DNA from: Paraglomus occultum
Taxonomy: Eukaryota > Glomeromycota > Glomeromycetes > Paraglomerales > Paraglomeraceae
Direction: 5' to 3'
Assembly (NCBI GenBank): GCA_910592205.1
Contig: CAJVPJ010000437.1
Coordinates: 1 to 25,227, forward strand
Length of the DNA: 25,227 nt
Part shown: positions 1-10,141 of the stretch, one piece after another
How positions within the stretch are numbered: position 1 is the first letter of the stretch
Layout of the letters: each line of letters begins with the position of its first letter
Translations under genes and position numbers: made by a program
The notes under the pieces: generated by a model
What the model was told of the DNA's origin: nothing
The model's database searches: none
Seen by the model: only the letters and a program-made list of their open reading frames with translations

Positions 1-378
1 TAAATTGTCATGTGGTTTATCGTTATAATTTAGATCCTGCTCCTTATTATTATTAACATTAACATTAAGGCCCACTTCATCCATTGATATCAATTTTCTA
101 CCGTCTGCTTTTGCCCATTCCGATGGGTTGGCTGTGCTTGCATCTGCACGATTTCGTACATTTAGTATTACTCGACCAAGATCCATGTGCCAGACAACTT
201 TTTTAATTGTGGTAAATGATATCGCACTTCTAAGACTCAATATCGTTATGCATAGTATAAGTATTAGGCCGAGAAGGGCTATACAGGTTTGTATGATAAA
301 CAAAAGACGGGAAAAATATTGACAAAGGGTTTCGTATTTGCTGTGTTTGAATTTTTCAGTATGCAATACAGTCAAGAC
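1..378 (-). CDS. Membrane-anchored protein, partial (runs off left edge)
   Basis: The minus strand is open from an in-frame TGA at 381-379 down to base 1, about 126 codons without a stop. Early in the frame is one strong hydrophobic segment (LLFIIQTCIALLGLILILC and following ITIL), flanked on its N-side by charged residues (EKFKHSKYE) and followed by a hydrophilic, then Asn-rich, stretch (NVNVNNNKEQ). This suggests a single-pass membrane protein with its larger part outside the window. No ATG precedes the hydrophobic segment, so this is probably an internal exon; an AG at about 380-379 could be its acceptor. That would put the inverted-repeat elements at 364-660 in the upstream intron. I do not recognise the family. 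The plus-strand ORF in the same place is a shadow. Confidence 0.5.
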
Positions 379-419
379 TCAATAAAGTAAAATCTCGATA
401 TAGTAAATTTCGCGTTATA

Positions 420-569
420 CGTAGGGAAACTCGATAAGTCGGTCATGCGCGGCGGACTGACTTATCGAGAGATTTTAAATATTAAAATTGAGAAAAGAGC
501 TTGGGAAGTTTTGGTCTTCTTGGGCCAAAATTGAATCATCGAGAGACCGACTTATCGAGTCTCCCTATG
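420..569. mobile_element. MITE with 25-bp TIRs and TA target duplication
   Basis: The left end at 420-444 and the right end at 545-569 are inverted repeats matching at 23 of 25 positions; the shared core is CTCGATAAGTCGGTC. TA dinucleotides sit directly outside both ends (418-419 and 570-571), as expected for Tc1/mariner/pogo-type insertion. The left TIR is followed after 10 bases by its own inverted copy (455-469, 14 of 15 matching), so the left end can fold by itself. There is no coding capacity, so it is non-autonomous. It may be nested in a more degraded relative, because both sides (about 364-410 and 610-655) carry similar CTCGATA-type motifs. Confidence 0.8.
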
Positions 570-1012
570 TAGTCAAGAATTCTTTGAACAAAAACCGAAT
601 TATTTAATTTTCCCTCGATAAAATGAAGTTTTATAGTAAGTCTCGATATACACTCCCTACCAAAGTATTCGCCACTCTTTGAAATTTACTAGTAAACCAT
701 ATGAAAAATCTCGATTGTGCGTATTTACTATGTGAATTACAATGATTTTGGTACCGTCGTGAAGCTAATTGATTGCATTTTTCGAAAAAAATTCGATTCC
801 GTTATTGCACTAGAGCAACCGTTCAATGAATATGAAGTGATGTTAACATTAATATAAGAATGAAACGATCCGTGTGCAACGCTTAATTTCTTTTCTAGGA
901 CGCTTGACTTTTATGGACGATTTTGACCTCTATTTGGATGCCTATCTTACTGTTTATTATTATATTTCAATTTATAGTTAAAGATTATCCGAAAAGTGGG
1001 GTCGCTTTTATA
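570..1012. other. AT-rich non-coding stretch
   Basis: No convincing reading frame was found. A fragment near 640-655 (AGTCTCGATATAC) resembles the TIR motifs around the MITE and may be the far end of an older element. Otherwise I see nothing. Confidence 0.5.
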
Positions 1013-1121
1013 TAATTATTACTACTACTGTTACTATTATTATTTTATTACTATTATTATTATTACTATTATTATTAGTATTGATTATTATTGTTACTAT
1101 TACTACTATCACTATTACTAT
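1013..1121. repeat. Imperfect ATT/ACT trinucleotide microsatellite
   Basis: About 110 bases are built almost wholly of ATT, ACT and GTT triplets with point variants. The minus-strand ORF crossing it gives an Asn/Ile/Val run and is an artefact. Confidence 0.85.
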
Positions 1122-1237
1122 AGAATGGGCAACAAAATACCTGAAATTTACGCTTAGGAACGAAAATCTCATTCTCGAGACTCCATGCGTCACCATATCT
1201 GATCGCGTTGAAATCATTTTGATCTACTAACAAATAA

Positions 1238-1594
1238 TTTTTCTTATCTAGACATTCCTGGAGAGTTTGATTTTAAAAACATATAGAGCAATTTTTTCTC
1301 CTTGAGCTTTTTTTAGGATGCTTCTAATGGTGCTGTAATTTTTGGTTCCATGGTGGATTTAATGTAATAGTAATAGTAAATTAGTTTTATATTAATGTTT
1401 ATAAATGTTATAATTTATATTCATCACATTCTGGTATGATAAAGTGAGCATTAAAATTAACAAGTCCATAATAATAAGTTATGAATGAGCACCATTTACA
1501 TTATTACTTTTTAAAATGTCATCCGTCACACTGGTCAATTTTACAGCCACGTCATAATCAACCCCGAATGTTCACTTTGTCTGGTTTTGTTGCA
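1238..1594 (+). repeat. Dispersed repeat, copy 1 of 3
   Basis: This shares long near-identical blocks with 18897-19271 (same orientation) and 21737-22110 (opposite). Landmarks are GAGCAATTTTTTCTCCTT near 1288, ATTCATCACATTCTGGTAT near 1420, GTCACACTGGTCAATTTTAC near 1526 and TTCACTTTGTCTGGTTTTGT near 1571. Read on the minus strand it contains the start of a small protein frame (MEPK...), which copy 3 keeps open. Here a one-base deletion in the A-run after MEPK breaks it. Confidence 0.85.
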
Positions 1595-2481
1595 TGTAAT
1601 AAAAAACTGCTCCACAGAGCCACACCTGTGTCACAAAAGCTATTTCGTCTTAATTAATTGATTTTTTTTTGTCACACTAGTCATTTGAATTCGTCACTAT
1701 ATTGTGTCGAAAAATCTGCAATTACCATTTGATCAGCTATAACAAGAAGAAAAAACAATTGCAATTGGGGAAGACAAGAATTGGTCCAAGCAAGGACAAT
1801 GGAGAGACATTGTTATGATTCAAGCTTACTAAATTTGGAAAAGCTTAAGTTATTGGTTCGGAGTCATTCTCAGTAAGGAATTGGTGCGAATTACGTCGAT
1901 AAGCAACAATCTTTTTTTTTCCCACAACCGGTCCTTACATGTTTCAGCACACCAAAACTGAACAATTTATTTATCTATAGATGGTAATATGTAAAAGAGA
2001 AGCAACAGCTGAACGTTAACAGATTATCTAACATTGGTTCAACAAAAGTATCGGATTAGGAAGGGAGTGCGAGAGTCCAAAGTAAACCAATAGAGAAGCA
2101 AAGAGAGAAGAATTCAGTTGTCTTTTTCTTAAAAGAAGAAACATTCAGAAGTTCACATTTATGTTTGGTGTAATAACTAGAATGAGTATTACCTGTATTA
2201 GTATGGGAATGGTCCGGTGAGATTTATATTTAAAAAGTTGACACGATTGCCTATATAAGTCGTCATTGATTAAAACTAATTATCGATCATTCTGCAGAAT
2301 GAACCGGGGGCTGTTCCACATGCTTTGTAACTCTTACAAACTCGGAAGATCATTGTTTGATAATCTTGCCAGTTACCGGAATTTCATCTCCCACGCTGTT
2401 ACAAATTATCGAGTGTTTTTTTTTTTTGTAAAACTTTTGTTGCTGTGCTGCCGTTACCATTCTCACTACCGTTGCTGTCGC
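1595..2481. other. AT-rich non-coding stretch
   Basis: Homopolymer tracts and short frames only. The plus frame at 2266-2559 reads into the TGT microsatellite and is not credible as a gene. I see no TIRs or recognisable protein remnant. Confidence 0.5.

Positions 2482-2513
<32 letters not shown>
2482..2513. repeat. (TGT)n microsatellite, about 10-11 units
   Basis: A perfect TGT/GTT array inside a wider GTT-rich region (2440-2530). It produces poly-Cys and poly-Thr artefact ORFs on the two strands. Confidence 0.9.
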
Positions 2514-2514
<1 letters not shown>

Positions 2515-3045
2515 CGCAGCAGTTACTGTGTTACTGTAGATGTACATGTGCGATGTTGATATTGATAATGCTGCCATTCTATTATTTATATTAGTATTTT
2601 TCATCAGTTTTTTTCTTTTCTGAATTATTTTTGCTTTGCCTAATCAATTAACCTATTTGTACAATATTAATAATACACCAAGACATTTTCGGTGCTAGGC
2701 AATAATGATGCACCAATTAAAAGCAACGACAAATTGCGGGAATACATCTACCATTGCACAACAACTGATACTAATAAGTCTATTTAATAATGCTGCATAG
2801 CAGTCCACGTTTAATAAGCTCTAATGCAAAATAAGATGACGATCATTCCCATCAAAATTCCCACGCAAAAAAAACTAACGCCCACCAGAGGGGACTTGAT
2901 ATAATTTCTTAAACTCATACAATAATACATAGTGTGTGTTTTAATTTTGGGAAGTTACAAATTTTCTTTTCATTAAATTACAATAAAATACCCTATATTG
3001 TTATACCATAAGCAGTTAAAATATTCTACAATAAAATTTGGAACG
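2514..3045. other. Intergenic; 3' flank of the methyltransferase gene
   Basis: AT-rich with no coding signal found. The part next to 3046 would hold the 3' UTR and poly(A) site of the minus-strand methyltransferase gene. Confidence 0.5.
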
Positions 3046-4290
3046 CTATTGCTTTTGTGCATAAAACCTGTTCATCCTTACTGAAGAGCGGTTAGTCTCC
3101 CATTCGAGTAGATAATTCTTTGCCAACTCTTCCAGTTCCTCCGGCTCGGAAGTAATCGACATGGCAAATTGTTTAGCATAATCAACAAAGATTTCGTTTG
3201 CAGTTGCGTTGCTCATGTTTCCAAATTTACCCGCCCACGATCCAAGTGGCCAGTCACGCGTCTCATGTTGGATGCGTGATAGTTTACCAGTCTCTTTCAG
3301 AAATATTTCAACTGAACTTGCTATGCATGGGTCCCGGTTTTTTGAACGGACTTTCTGTGTGACTGATTGGGTTTTGCGCAAACGTTATTACAAGTAGTGT
3401 GAAGAAAAAGTTGTAAAACGTATTAGCACCTGAAAACAATATGCAGTTGAATTCGATCCGCAGTATCTGACATTAAATAAACACTTGCATGTCTTTATGA
3501 CTTCCGCCGTTGCAGGGCCGGGATTCTGTAATCCAGAATCAATTTCCATTATCTCAATCCATCCACCCGGCTTGAGCATTCTCACACATTCTTTCACCAC
3601 TTCTGCATACTCTTCGTTCGAGACTTGTAACATAAGAAAAGACTGTTTTTTGCAACGGGAGAAGGAGAGGGAGCAGGTGATTTTTAGCAGATCCGTGATG
3701 AAAATACGCAAGACTGTGTTCGCTGATCTTGACAAGTACGATAACCAGTGTGCTTACCATTGTGACAAAATTAAACGTACTGGATTCAAAGGGTAACTTA
3801 GTCAGCGACTTTGTCTGTTTAAATTCGACATTAAAATGAGATTGTTCGAAGAGATTTTCGGGCAATACATCGACTCCTACGAAATGTGCCTCTGGATACT
3901 CGAATGCAGTGTCATTAATCCAAGTACCAGGCCGACAACTGTTTGTAAATTTCAAGGAAATCGTACGCAAGAAAGTATAAGCAATCAATACTTGTTATTA
4001 TTCCATCTGTGCCTGTTTTTGAATTCGTTCTATAGACATTCACTCTTTTAACGCAAAGTGCCTTACCCAACATTTAATATTCTAGCACAACCACTGCGTA
4101 ATATTTCATGACAAGGAGAAGAAAAGTTTCCCTGCCATACTGTTTTGACGATAAGATGTTGCAGTCGTAGTCTATCTAATTCGGCTGGTGAGGGTCTGTG
4201 CAGTTGAGACAGTGTATCAATATCTTGACTAGGGCTCAGAGTGTGCCTCCTACGTCGCTTTGTTGAAATTACCGATGCAATGTTACCCAT
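3046..4290 (-). CDS. SAM-dependent methyltransferase-like protein (4 exons)
   Basis: A class I methyltransferase fold protein, probably acting on a small molecule or lipid; the substrate is unknown. Exons on the minus strand: 4290-4067, 3938-3758, 3642-3472 and 3354-3046. Introns are 128, 115 and 117 bp, phases agree, and the sum is 885 nt or 294 residues. Exon 1 has a basic N-terminus (MGNIASVISTKRRRRH) and a conserved-looking segment (DIDTLSQLHRPSPAELDRL). Motif I is split by intron 1 and reads ILNVGCRPGTW at about residues 71-81; the acidic residue after strand 2 is in HFVGVDVLPEN (D98). The later motif LKPGGWIEIMEID and then NPGPATAEV are in exon 3. Exon 4 ends with the helical C-terminus typical of this fungal family. 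Motif I normally reads LDxGCGPG, so the D-to-N and G-to-R changes may weaken SAM binding. The intron 3 donor (GTCAGA) is poor, so that junction is the least certain. Confidence 0.85.
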
Positions 4291-5514
4291 GAGTTAAATG
4301 AAGGTGTGGAAAAAAAAACGTCTGTTATAGCTGACAACAAGGGTATATCATGATAGCCGAGGAAAGAAAAGATGAGTGTACAAAAAACAGGGCAAGAATT
4401 TTAATCTTACTACATAATTGTACATGTGCTATGATGCCGATCATTGGCGATCATTATGGGATGAATTATTATAAATTACAAGTATTACAAGTTCGAATAT
4501 TCAGCCGGTTGTTTAAGGGTCATTACTATTACTATTGCCGTTACCATAATAATAACTCTAACCCATTACCATTATTGTCTTCTACGCGCAAGTAGCACAA
4601 CGGTTATCATATCATGGTACTAGTACGGTCGCTCCAAATAGTAATTGCAACTCTATGAACGTCTTGTATTGAATAACTCGTCAAAACAAGAGATATTCCT
4701 GGATGATGACCCGGGCACGCTCGCGGAAAGAACGGTTGCAGACATCTTGAAAGTAGTTTGAGTCTGTCGTAACGTCATTGGAGGAAACACAGTCCGTTCG
4801 GTAGATAAAAGGATCTACCCGATGCTAATATAATATGTAAATAATGACAGCACACGTATGTGAATAGAACGAATACATCCAAAACTTATTGTATGAATGC
4901 ATTCTGATTTAATTGCTTGCAAACGTTTTTAATAGTTCAATTATAAAAGCAATTTCTTTTAAAAAGAGCGCGAATCTTCAAAACAGTAACTCGGATTTAA
5001 ACAAAAATCCAGAAACTGAAAATAGGAAATCAGTATTTTGTCAGTGTTAGAACAAGAGAATTGGAAACGGTAATGATGCGTTCAATGAAGAAAGAAAACT
5101 CCCGAACCGCAAGCTTTGATAAAGAACAACTATGTTAACGGTCGGTTGATTCATTGCCAATAAGTTTTGATTAACGGTTGTGTTGGACTTGTCTTTTTTT
5201 TTTCTTCCCCTCCTTGTATCTGTGCGCACGTCGTACAAAATGAATGGTTTTTCCTACATACTCCTACATAATAATATCGCATATTAATATGTGATAAATA
5301 GCAACCCCAAACAGTAATATCAGATCATTTCCATTTAAGAATGTGAATATTAATTTATTAGGGCATGCCGAGAATGAACCAATCTTACCCATATGAGCAA
5401 ATTTCAACATCATTGATATAAAAAAGTGCTCGATGAAAGAAAACGAACGTCTTTTCATCACCCAACGTTAAAACACAGCCAACGCAACAACAATAACACC
5501 CTGACGTAACAAAG
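4291..5514. other. Intergenic, no supported gene
   Basis: This contains the upstream region of the methyltransferase (minus strand), ATT/ACC-type low-complexity sequence near 4520-4580, and AT-rich sequence. One 38-codon frame at 4645-4761 looks protein-like but lacks a start or acceptor. The minus ORFs at 5047-5461 have no recognisable features. Confidence 0.5.
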
Positions 5515-6263
5515 ATGCCTAATAGAAATTCAGAAGAAGGGTCATATTACGATATTAGCCCAGAAGATATTTGTCCCGCTGGCGGGATACACGATTACCG
5601 TAATACTCTAACATATTATTTCGCTTTTTGGGACAAACTGTTATTCGTACGAAACCAAGTAAACTTTGTAAATTATTGTAGAGAGAAAGTGGTTGTGTAG
5701 TGACTACGTCTCGGCCTGTTATTGTTGTCCATGTTACTGTTTGAGAGAAATATGTTGTGGTTGGTTCTATAGGTGAGTGAACGACATTACTAATCAGTGT
5801 ATGTATATACTATGTAAGGAAAATTCATTAATTCTTGCCTTTTCTAATAATGCAGAAACCCCACGTCCGATGATTTTGATTGTAAGTTTCCGTAAATTTT
5901 CTCGTCATTTCATAGATACATTCTGTAATAGTGATAATAAACTCATGTTTCCCCTCCCCCTCCACCAACGCTTGCGAATCAAGGTATCGGATGCAGGCCG
6001 ACGGTACATTTTTCATATTTTTTTTTTTGATTCTTGATTAATTCTGCTCCACCCCAGAACTCTTTCTAATATCCTTTTCTTGATAGGGTGAAAAGCGGTG
6101 CTTGAAATGCAAGCAAACAGAGAATCAAGCCAAAATGTCGGTTGCTTTGGAGGATTACGAACAACCGTCGTCAACAAATACACGAGATACTAATCCGTCA
6201 AACGTTCCTTCTATGCCACAGCCGCCTGCTTATGCGCAGACAAGGGAAGAGATGCGGAAATAG
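5515..6263 (+). CDS. BRI3-like small membrane protein, possibly damaged
   Basis: The first exon starts at ATG 5515 (MPNRNSEEGSYYDISPEDI) and runs into CPAGGIHDYRNTLTYY. This resembles the CPxxGxxxYxxTFT start of the BRI3 (brain protein I3) domain. A last exon from an AG acceptor at 6085-6086 reads GEKRCLKCKQTENQ and ends QPPAYAQTREEMRK before TAG 6261-6263; the CxxC pair after basic residues matches the end of that domain. BRI3 proteins are small endolysosomal membrane proteins. Here the segment that should be strongly hydrophobic (FAFWDKLLFVRNQVNFVNYC) carries charged residues, and a stop follows at 5698-5700. Either a middle exon was missed (a GTGAGT donor lies at 5773) or the gene has decayed. 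Family assignment is from remembered motif pattern only. Confidence 0.4.
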
Positions 6264-6360
6264 CGCAAGAATTAAACTAGATGTGCGAGAAAGATGTGGG
6301 GGAGCAAACAATAAATGAGGATAGGAGAGGTTAGCGAAAGCGGTGTGAGAGAGCAAGAGC

Positions 6361-6849
6361 ATGAGGAAATGGTCCTACTTTGCCGTTGATGAAGAGGGAT
6401 GTCTGTCTGTGGTGATATATGATGTGAATGAGCTTAATATCAATGGTTTGGGGTTGAAGTTTAAAGCGATTGAGCATGTGGTCACCAAGCATGCGTTATG
6501 CTTTGGACGAATCAAGTGAGAGTAAAAATGAGTTGAGGTGTGGGGTTCGGCATTTGGATGATGGTCAAAAATTGTGTTAGTGATTTGGTGTTTGATGTCT
6601 TGGAGACATTTGGCAAGGATTGTAGAGAGTGTTTGTAAGGTCTCTCTATCTGAGAGCGTGATGGGTCTTAAGATGGTGTGGGTTTCGTTCCATTATGGCG
6701 GAGATTTGACCTATTGTTACGAGATTGAAACTTTTACGAAGATCGGGGCAAAGATTGGACTGAAGTGCCTATGGAAGCATAACGTCTCGGTACTTTTTTG
6801 CACTCATGTGACATTAACGACGGTGACACCTTTGGCGAGTAATCGATAG
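6361..6849 (+). pseudogene. Unrecognised broken coding region, G-rich on plus strand
   Basis: Three successive plus frames each look protein-like. 6361-6519 starts MRKWSYFAVDEEGC and contains YDVNELNINGLGLKF. Another frame follows at about 6494-6580 (ALDESSESKNELRCGVRHL). A third then reads SDLVFDVLETFGKDCREC. A longer frame continues to 6849 (from ATG 6661, MGLKMVWVSFHYGGDLTY). The base composition (many GTG/TTG/GAG triplets on this strand) differs from the AT-rich flanks. It could be one frameshifted gene, or exons with introns I did not resolve (there is a GTAAGG at about 6636). No family recognised. Confidence 0.3.
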
Positions 6850-7989
6850 CGTTACTGCTTTGGACTAGCTCTTATTTAATAAAGATCATGTTCTAAATCG
6901 AGGAAGCGAAAATCCAAACAACTCAACAATTGCAATAATATAAAAGTAAACATTATCCATTCCCGTACATCATTGATAACTATGAAGACAATGTGAGCCC
7001 TATTATGGCAATGTAAGGTGCAGTTTGTTTATGCTGAATTTTGAAACAAAGGTCTTATAGAAGCGTCCGGTAACGGTGAATATTAATATACCAAGAATCT
7101 TCGTGTAACGATGTATGGAAAAGAGCCACGCTGTGTGCAGAGACGCGAGCACGCAACTTTACTCTGTCAAAATGAAAACGGCTGCGAAATACTAGTGTTT
7201 CAAATAAATATTGGTTCTTCGCGTTTACGCGTACAGTCAGGTAAATATTGGCGTATCGGCTCACCATATTCGTTAAAACTTAGATTCGATTTCGAAACTA
7301 CTATTGGTTACGCACAACAGATTCACTCTCGAAAGACGAGATTCAAAGTCAATACATATCAGAACCAATCAAAGTTATAAGGAAATGGAAGAAACGGATG
7401 AACAATACAAGTTTATACGGGAAACACGTGATATATTATGTACAATATGATTTCATTCGTAAGACCAATCTTAACCTATAAAGCAGAATCTCTTTAACGT
7501 CTTTGCAAAAACGAAAGATATGTGTGGTCAAATGTGAATATCCGCGGTAGACCTTGTCAATGTGAAATTAGTGAACCAACCATGTCTCTCCCGAGGTATT
7601 TACTGGTTTGAAAACGCTAACACAATTTCCAATATTTAACCGCGCCAGAGATTCCATCTGAAGACGTTGCTGCACTCTATAGAATACAGAGGGTAATAGA
7701 GTTAAAAGTACTTAGTATTAGAAAGTCTTAAACAAAGACTTTAGATAGTTATGTCAATAAGACCCACTATATTCGTCTCTCATTCTATATAATTGTTTTA
7801 TAATACTATTGGTCCATTTCTATATACCGAAATTTCAAAATTGTGCCAGATCGTTCCGTACATTCCAGAATAAACTACATAATAAATTCGAAAACCAGTA
7901 CGCACCTCTGCGTTTTATAATAAATATAAGAAAGAAATAGGATCTACAAATACTATATTGTTCTTATTTTACATTCCTCAAACAAAGAA
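6850..7989. other. No supported gene; one unrecognised 89-codon frame
   Basis: A plus frame at 7111-7380 begins with ATG (MYGKEPRCVQRREHATLLC) and a minus frame overlaps it. Neither has a recognisable motif, and no splice context supports them. The rest is AT-rich. Confidence 0.3.
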
Positions 7990-8428
7990 CATATTTTATT
8001 TACAGTAAGAAACAAAATAAAAAGCAAGATTACCCAAGCGCAAAAGATCAAGAGACATATGATGTCTTTGTTGAAAACGTTGCAACGATTACTTCCGGAA
8101 AGGTTATTATTGTTAAAATACCCAGAGGAAAACGACTCTATCAAATACAGGTGTACACAGAGCCTTTGGAAATGACCAGCAACCCACGCAAAAGGCCAAA
8201 GTTGCTATACCAGAGTCATTTCGGAACATCATCGAGGTGACTTTGAACGGCGGATCCGACAACATTATCCAGAACGTGAAATTATCAATGACATGGTTCA
8301 GGACTCAACTGGAAGCGCAGACGTTTGTTTCCCTTTTGGAACGAGTATACTCTAATGGAATCGAGGTATCAATCCAAAAAGAAAAAGGAAAATTTGAGAG
8401 CACAATGTCTCGATGCTGTAGACTTTAA
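7990..8428 (+). pseudogene. Unrecognised coding remnant, several overlapping frames
   Basis: One plus frame stays open from the 7980s to the TGA at 8239 without an ATG (includes ETYDVFVENVATITSGKVII and PRGKRLYQIQVYTEP). A second frame runs about 8151-8428 (KVAIPESFRNIIEV, then TWFRTQLEAQTFVSLLERVY). This stretch has more balanced composition than its flanks, which fits coding sequence that has suffered frameshifts. AG sites at about 7988 and 8150 could be acceptors. I do not recognise the protein. Confidence 0.25.
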
Positions 8429-8548
8429 TAATACCAAACTCAAATGAAACTCCCTATGGTATACGAGATAAAACTACGAATGACTTCAAGGATATTCTTC
8501 CAACTTTGCTGTAAATGATAAAAAATTCAATATGAAGTTTTGTTCTAA

Positions 8549-8788
8549 AAAGGATTCTCAACAGCCAATTGCAATACTTTCCAAACACTGAGTGGTGAAT
8601 ACGCATGTCTTCATAAAATCAAGTCGGCAGAGCTTCAACTTGAGTATGATAGTCGTCTTGTTTTGGTGAATTTCACCTTAATATACTTAAATCACTTGAA
8701 ATACGGGCTGGAAACCAAGGCCCTTTATTTTCAGAATACAGGAAAAGTTAGCATTATTTTATTATACATCCATGCAACATTTCATTGA
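8549..8788 (+). pseudogene. Unrecognised coding remnant, 79 open codons
   Basis: A plus frame is open between TAA at 8546-8548 and TGA at 8786-8788, with no early ATG. It contains a protein-like stretch (GEYACLHKIKSAELQLEYDS, then LVLVNFTLIYLNHL). It may be a further exon or fragment of whatever lies at 7990-8428. Family unknown. Confidence 0.2.
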
Positions 8789-9427
8789 AAATTTTTATGT
8801 CACATTTTTAATATTAATATACAATAACAATAATATTTCAAGAAAAACTTACTAAAAATTTATGTATTCAATAATTCAATAGAGAAATTGATATTAATCG
8901 AATTTATCTACTTAGTCATGCGACAAGCTTCAAAGCAAACACGATAGTATTTATGAAAAAAAAAAAAAAATAGGCGAAAACGTTACGGGTAAAATTTATT
9001 TATTAATTTATTTGTTTATTTATAATTCTTGATACTACTTTCAATTGTAGATTGCATCGTGTTAACAAGAGAATCCGTTGTCTTGTGAATAACAAAGTTC
9101 GCTAAATGGCTTTTTTATCGTATGATATTAATATTACAACCTCAATTTCGGAATGATCAATGACGTATTGGTTCCAAGACTGCTCGAGCCATCGTTTTCA
9201 ACAGCATCCGATCTACAAGCATCCTTGGTGTCAAGTAGCAATTTGTACAGAAGAAAACTTGTGGATTCTGTGGTTATATTTGTGGTTCTACGGGTTTTGC
9301 TGTCCTCAATGTAAAACAAAGCTTGATAGAGATATTAACGGGTGCTTTCCTCTTTGATATTAAAAAAAGGAGTCAGCTAAGGCACTGCGCGGAAGTCTAT
9401 CCCAGGACTTGTTAATTTAGTCTTTGC
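8789..9427. other. AT-rich intergenic with poly-A tract and degenerate ATTT repeat
   Basis: This holds a 14-base A-run at about 8957-8970 and a TTTATTTATTAA-type low-complexity patch at 8995-9025. The opposed 61- and 65-codon frames at 9134-9357 have no recognisable motif. On the minus strand a short open frame near 9005-9095 reads NFVIHKTTDSLVNTMQSTIE. It is protein-like but unsupported by splice context. Confidence 0.35.
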
Positions 9428-9817
9428 TTAATTGGGCGTTTTAGTAGTAGTGATACGTTTTAATGCAGGCGTTCGATACGTATAAACAGAGTTGACTGTG
9501 CCCAATATGAATACATAATTACCGTATTTCTTAACTTTCCCCCCTGGCGCAAAGTACCCTTTTGCAATTTTGAGGCCTGACTTTGCAAGTACTGTTTGCG
9601 AAAATATTAACATTATCGCGTAAATACTCGGGGAATTATTAACGGATAAAACTATTTCATGTTTATTTATTTTGTAATATACCGAATGTACTAGAAATAT
9701 TTTTAAGGTAACAAAACTTATCAGCCACCAAATGTTTTCAAATACTGTATTGTTATCCTCTACATAATATCTTATTATTAGCTCTGCGAATAGTGCTGTC
9801 ATAATTTTCTGATGCAT
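9428..9817 (-). CDS. Hypothetical ORF, 129 codons from ATG 9817
   Basis: The first ATG is at 9817 (MHQKIMTALFAELIIRYY). One hydrophobic stretch (IWWLISFVTLKIFLVHSVYY) could be a membrane segment, and the C-terminus is basic (ALKRITTTKTPN). The upstream end abuts two GGGTAT-type hairpins. The frame is long for this AT content but has no recognised domain. A chance ORF remains quite possible. Confidence 0.25.
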   Translation of the reverse strand: MHQKIMTALFAELIIRYYVEDNNTVFENIWWLISFVTLKIFLVHSVYYKINKHEIVLSVNNSPSIYAIMLIFSQTVLAKSGLKIAKGYFAPGGKVKKYGNYVFILGTVNSVYTYRTPALKRITTTKTPN

Positions 9818-9818
9818 A

Positions 9819-9880
9819 GGGTATTTTACGTATACCCCCGCCACTGCTCAAGTACCCGGGTATTATACAAATATCCGGGG
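9819..9880. repeat. Two tandem GGGTAT...ATACCC hairpins
   Basis: 9819-9838 is GGGTAT-TTTACGT-ATACCCC, and 9855-9880 is CCCGGGTAT-TATACAA-ATATCCGGGG. Both have the same architecture (GGGTAT arm, 7-base loop containing TA, complementary arm) and lie about 16 bases apart. They look like two copies of one palindromic repeat unit. Confidence 0.6.
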
Positions 9881-10020
9881 CACTTTAGTCAAAGAAATAC
9901 GGTAAGTTACTTTTTACTATTCACGTGTAATTATGACACGGAAAAAAGTATTGGTTTTTTGAGATGTAATATGTATAGTGAGAATTCTGCGTGTCGATTG
10001 AATAACAGTGCTTGCCGAGA

Positions 10021-10141
10021 TTAAGTGAAAGTCGATATAACGGATACGCATAAAAGCTGTTATATTATGACAACTCGTTTATCGAAAATCCGGTATAGCA
10101 GATTCGGAAAATGTTCGATATAGCGATTTTCATTTACAGTA
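10021..10141. mobile_element. Degenerate pogo-like MITE
   Basis: The left end (TAAGTGAAAGTCGATATAACG from 10022) and the reverse complement of the right end (TGAAAATCGCTATATCGAA) match in TGAAAxTCGxTATAxCG. This is similar in style to the GTC/CTCGATA ends near 370-570. About 120 bp, non-coding. A further inverted GTGAAAGTCGAT match at 10445-10456 may mark a larger or second element. Confidence 0.45.

Noticed and set aside
1008-1217. Asn/Ile/Val-rich minus ORF
   Set aside because: Translation of the ATT-type microsatellite.
2266-2604. Opposed ORFs with poly-Cys and poly-Thr
   Set aside because: Produced by the TGT microsatellite and flanking poly-T; no start context or domain.
4645-4761. Protein-like 38-codon plus frame (LQLYERLVLNNSSKQEIFLD and following)
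   Set aside because: An in-frame TAA lies directly upstream and the only nearby AG would include that stop, so neither a start nor an acceptor supports it.
9134-9357. Plus ORF with a CPQC motif, possible zinc finger
   Set aside because: A single CxxC with no second pair, no splice context, and an overlapping minus frame of equal quality.
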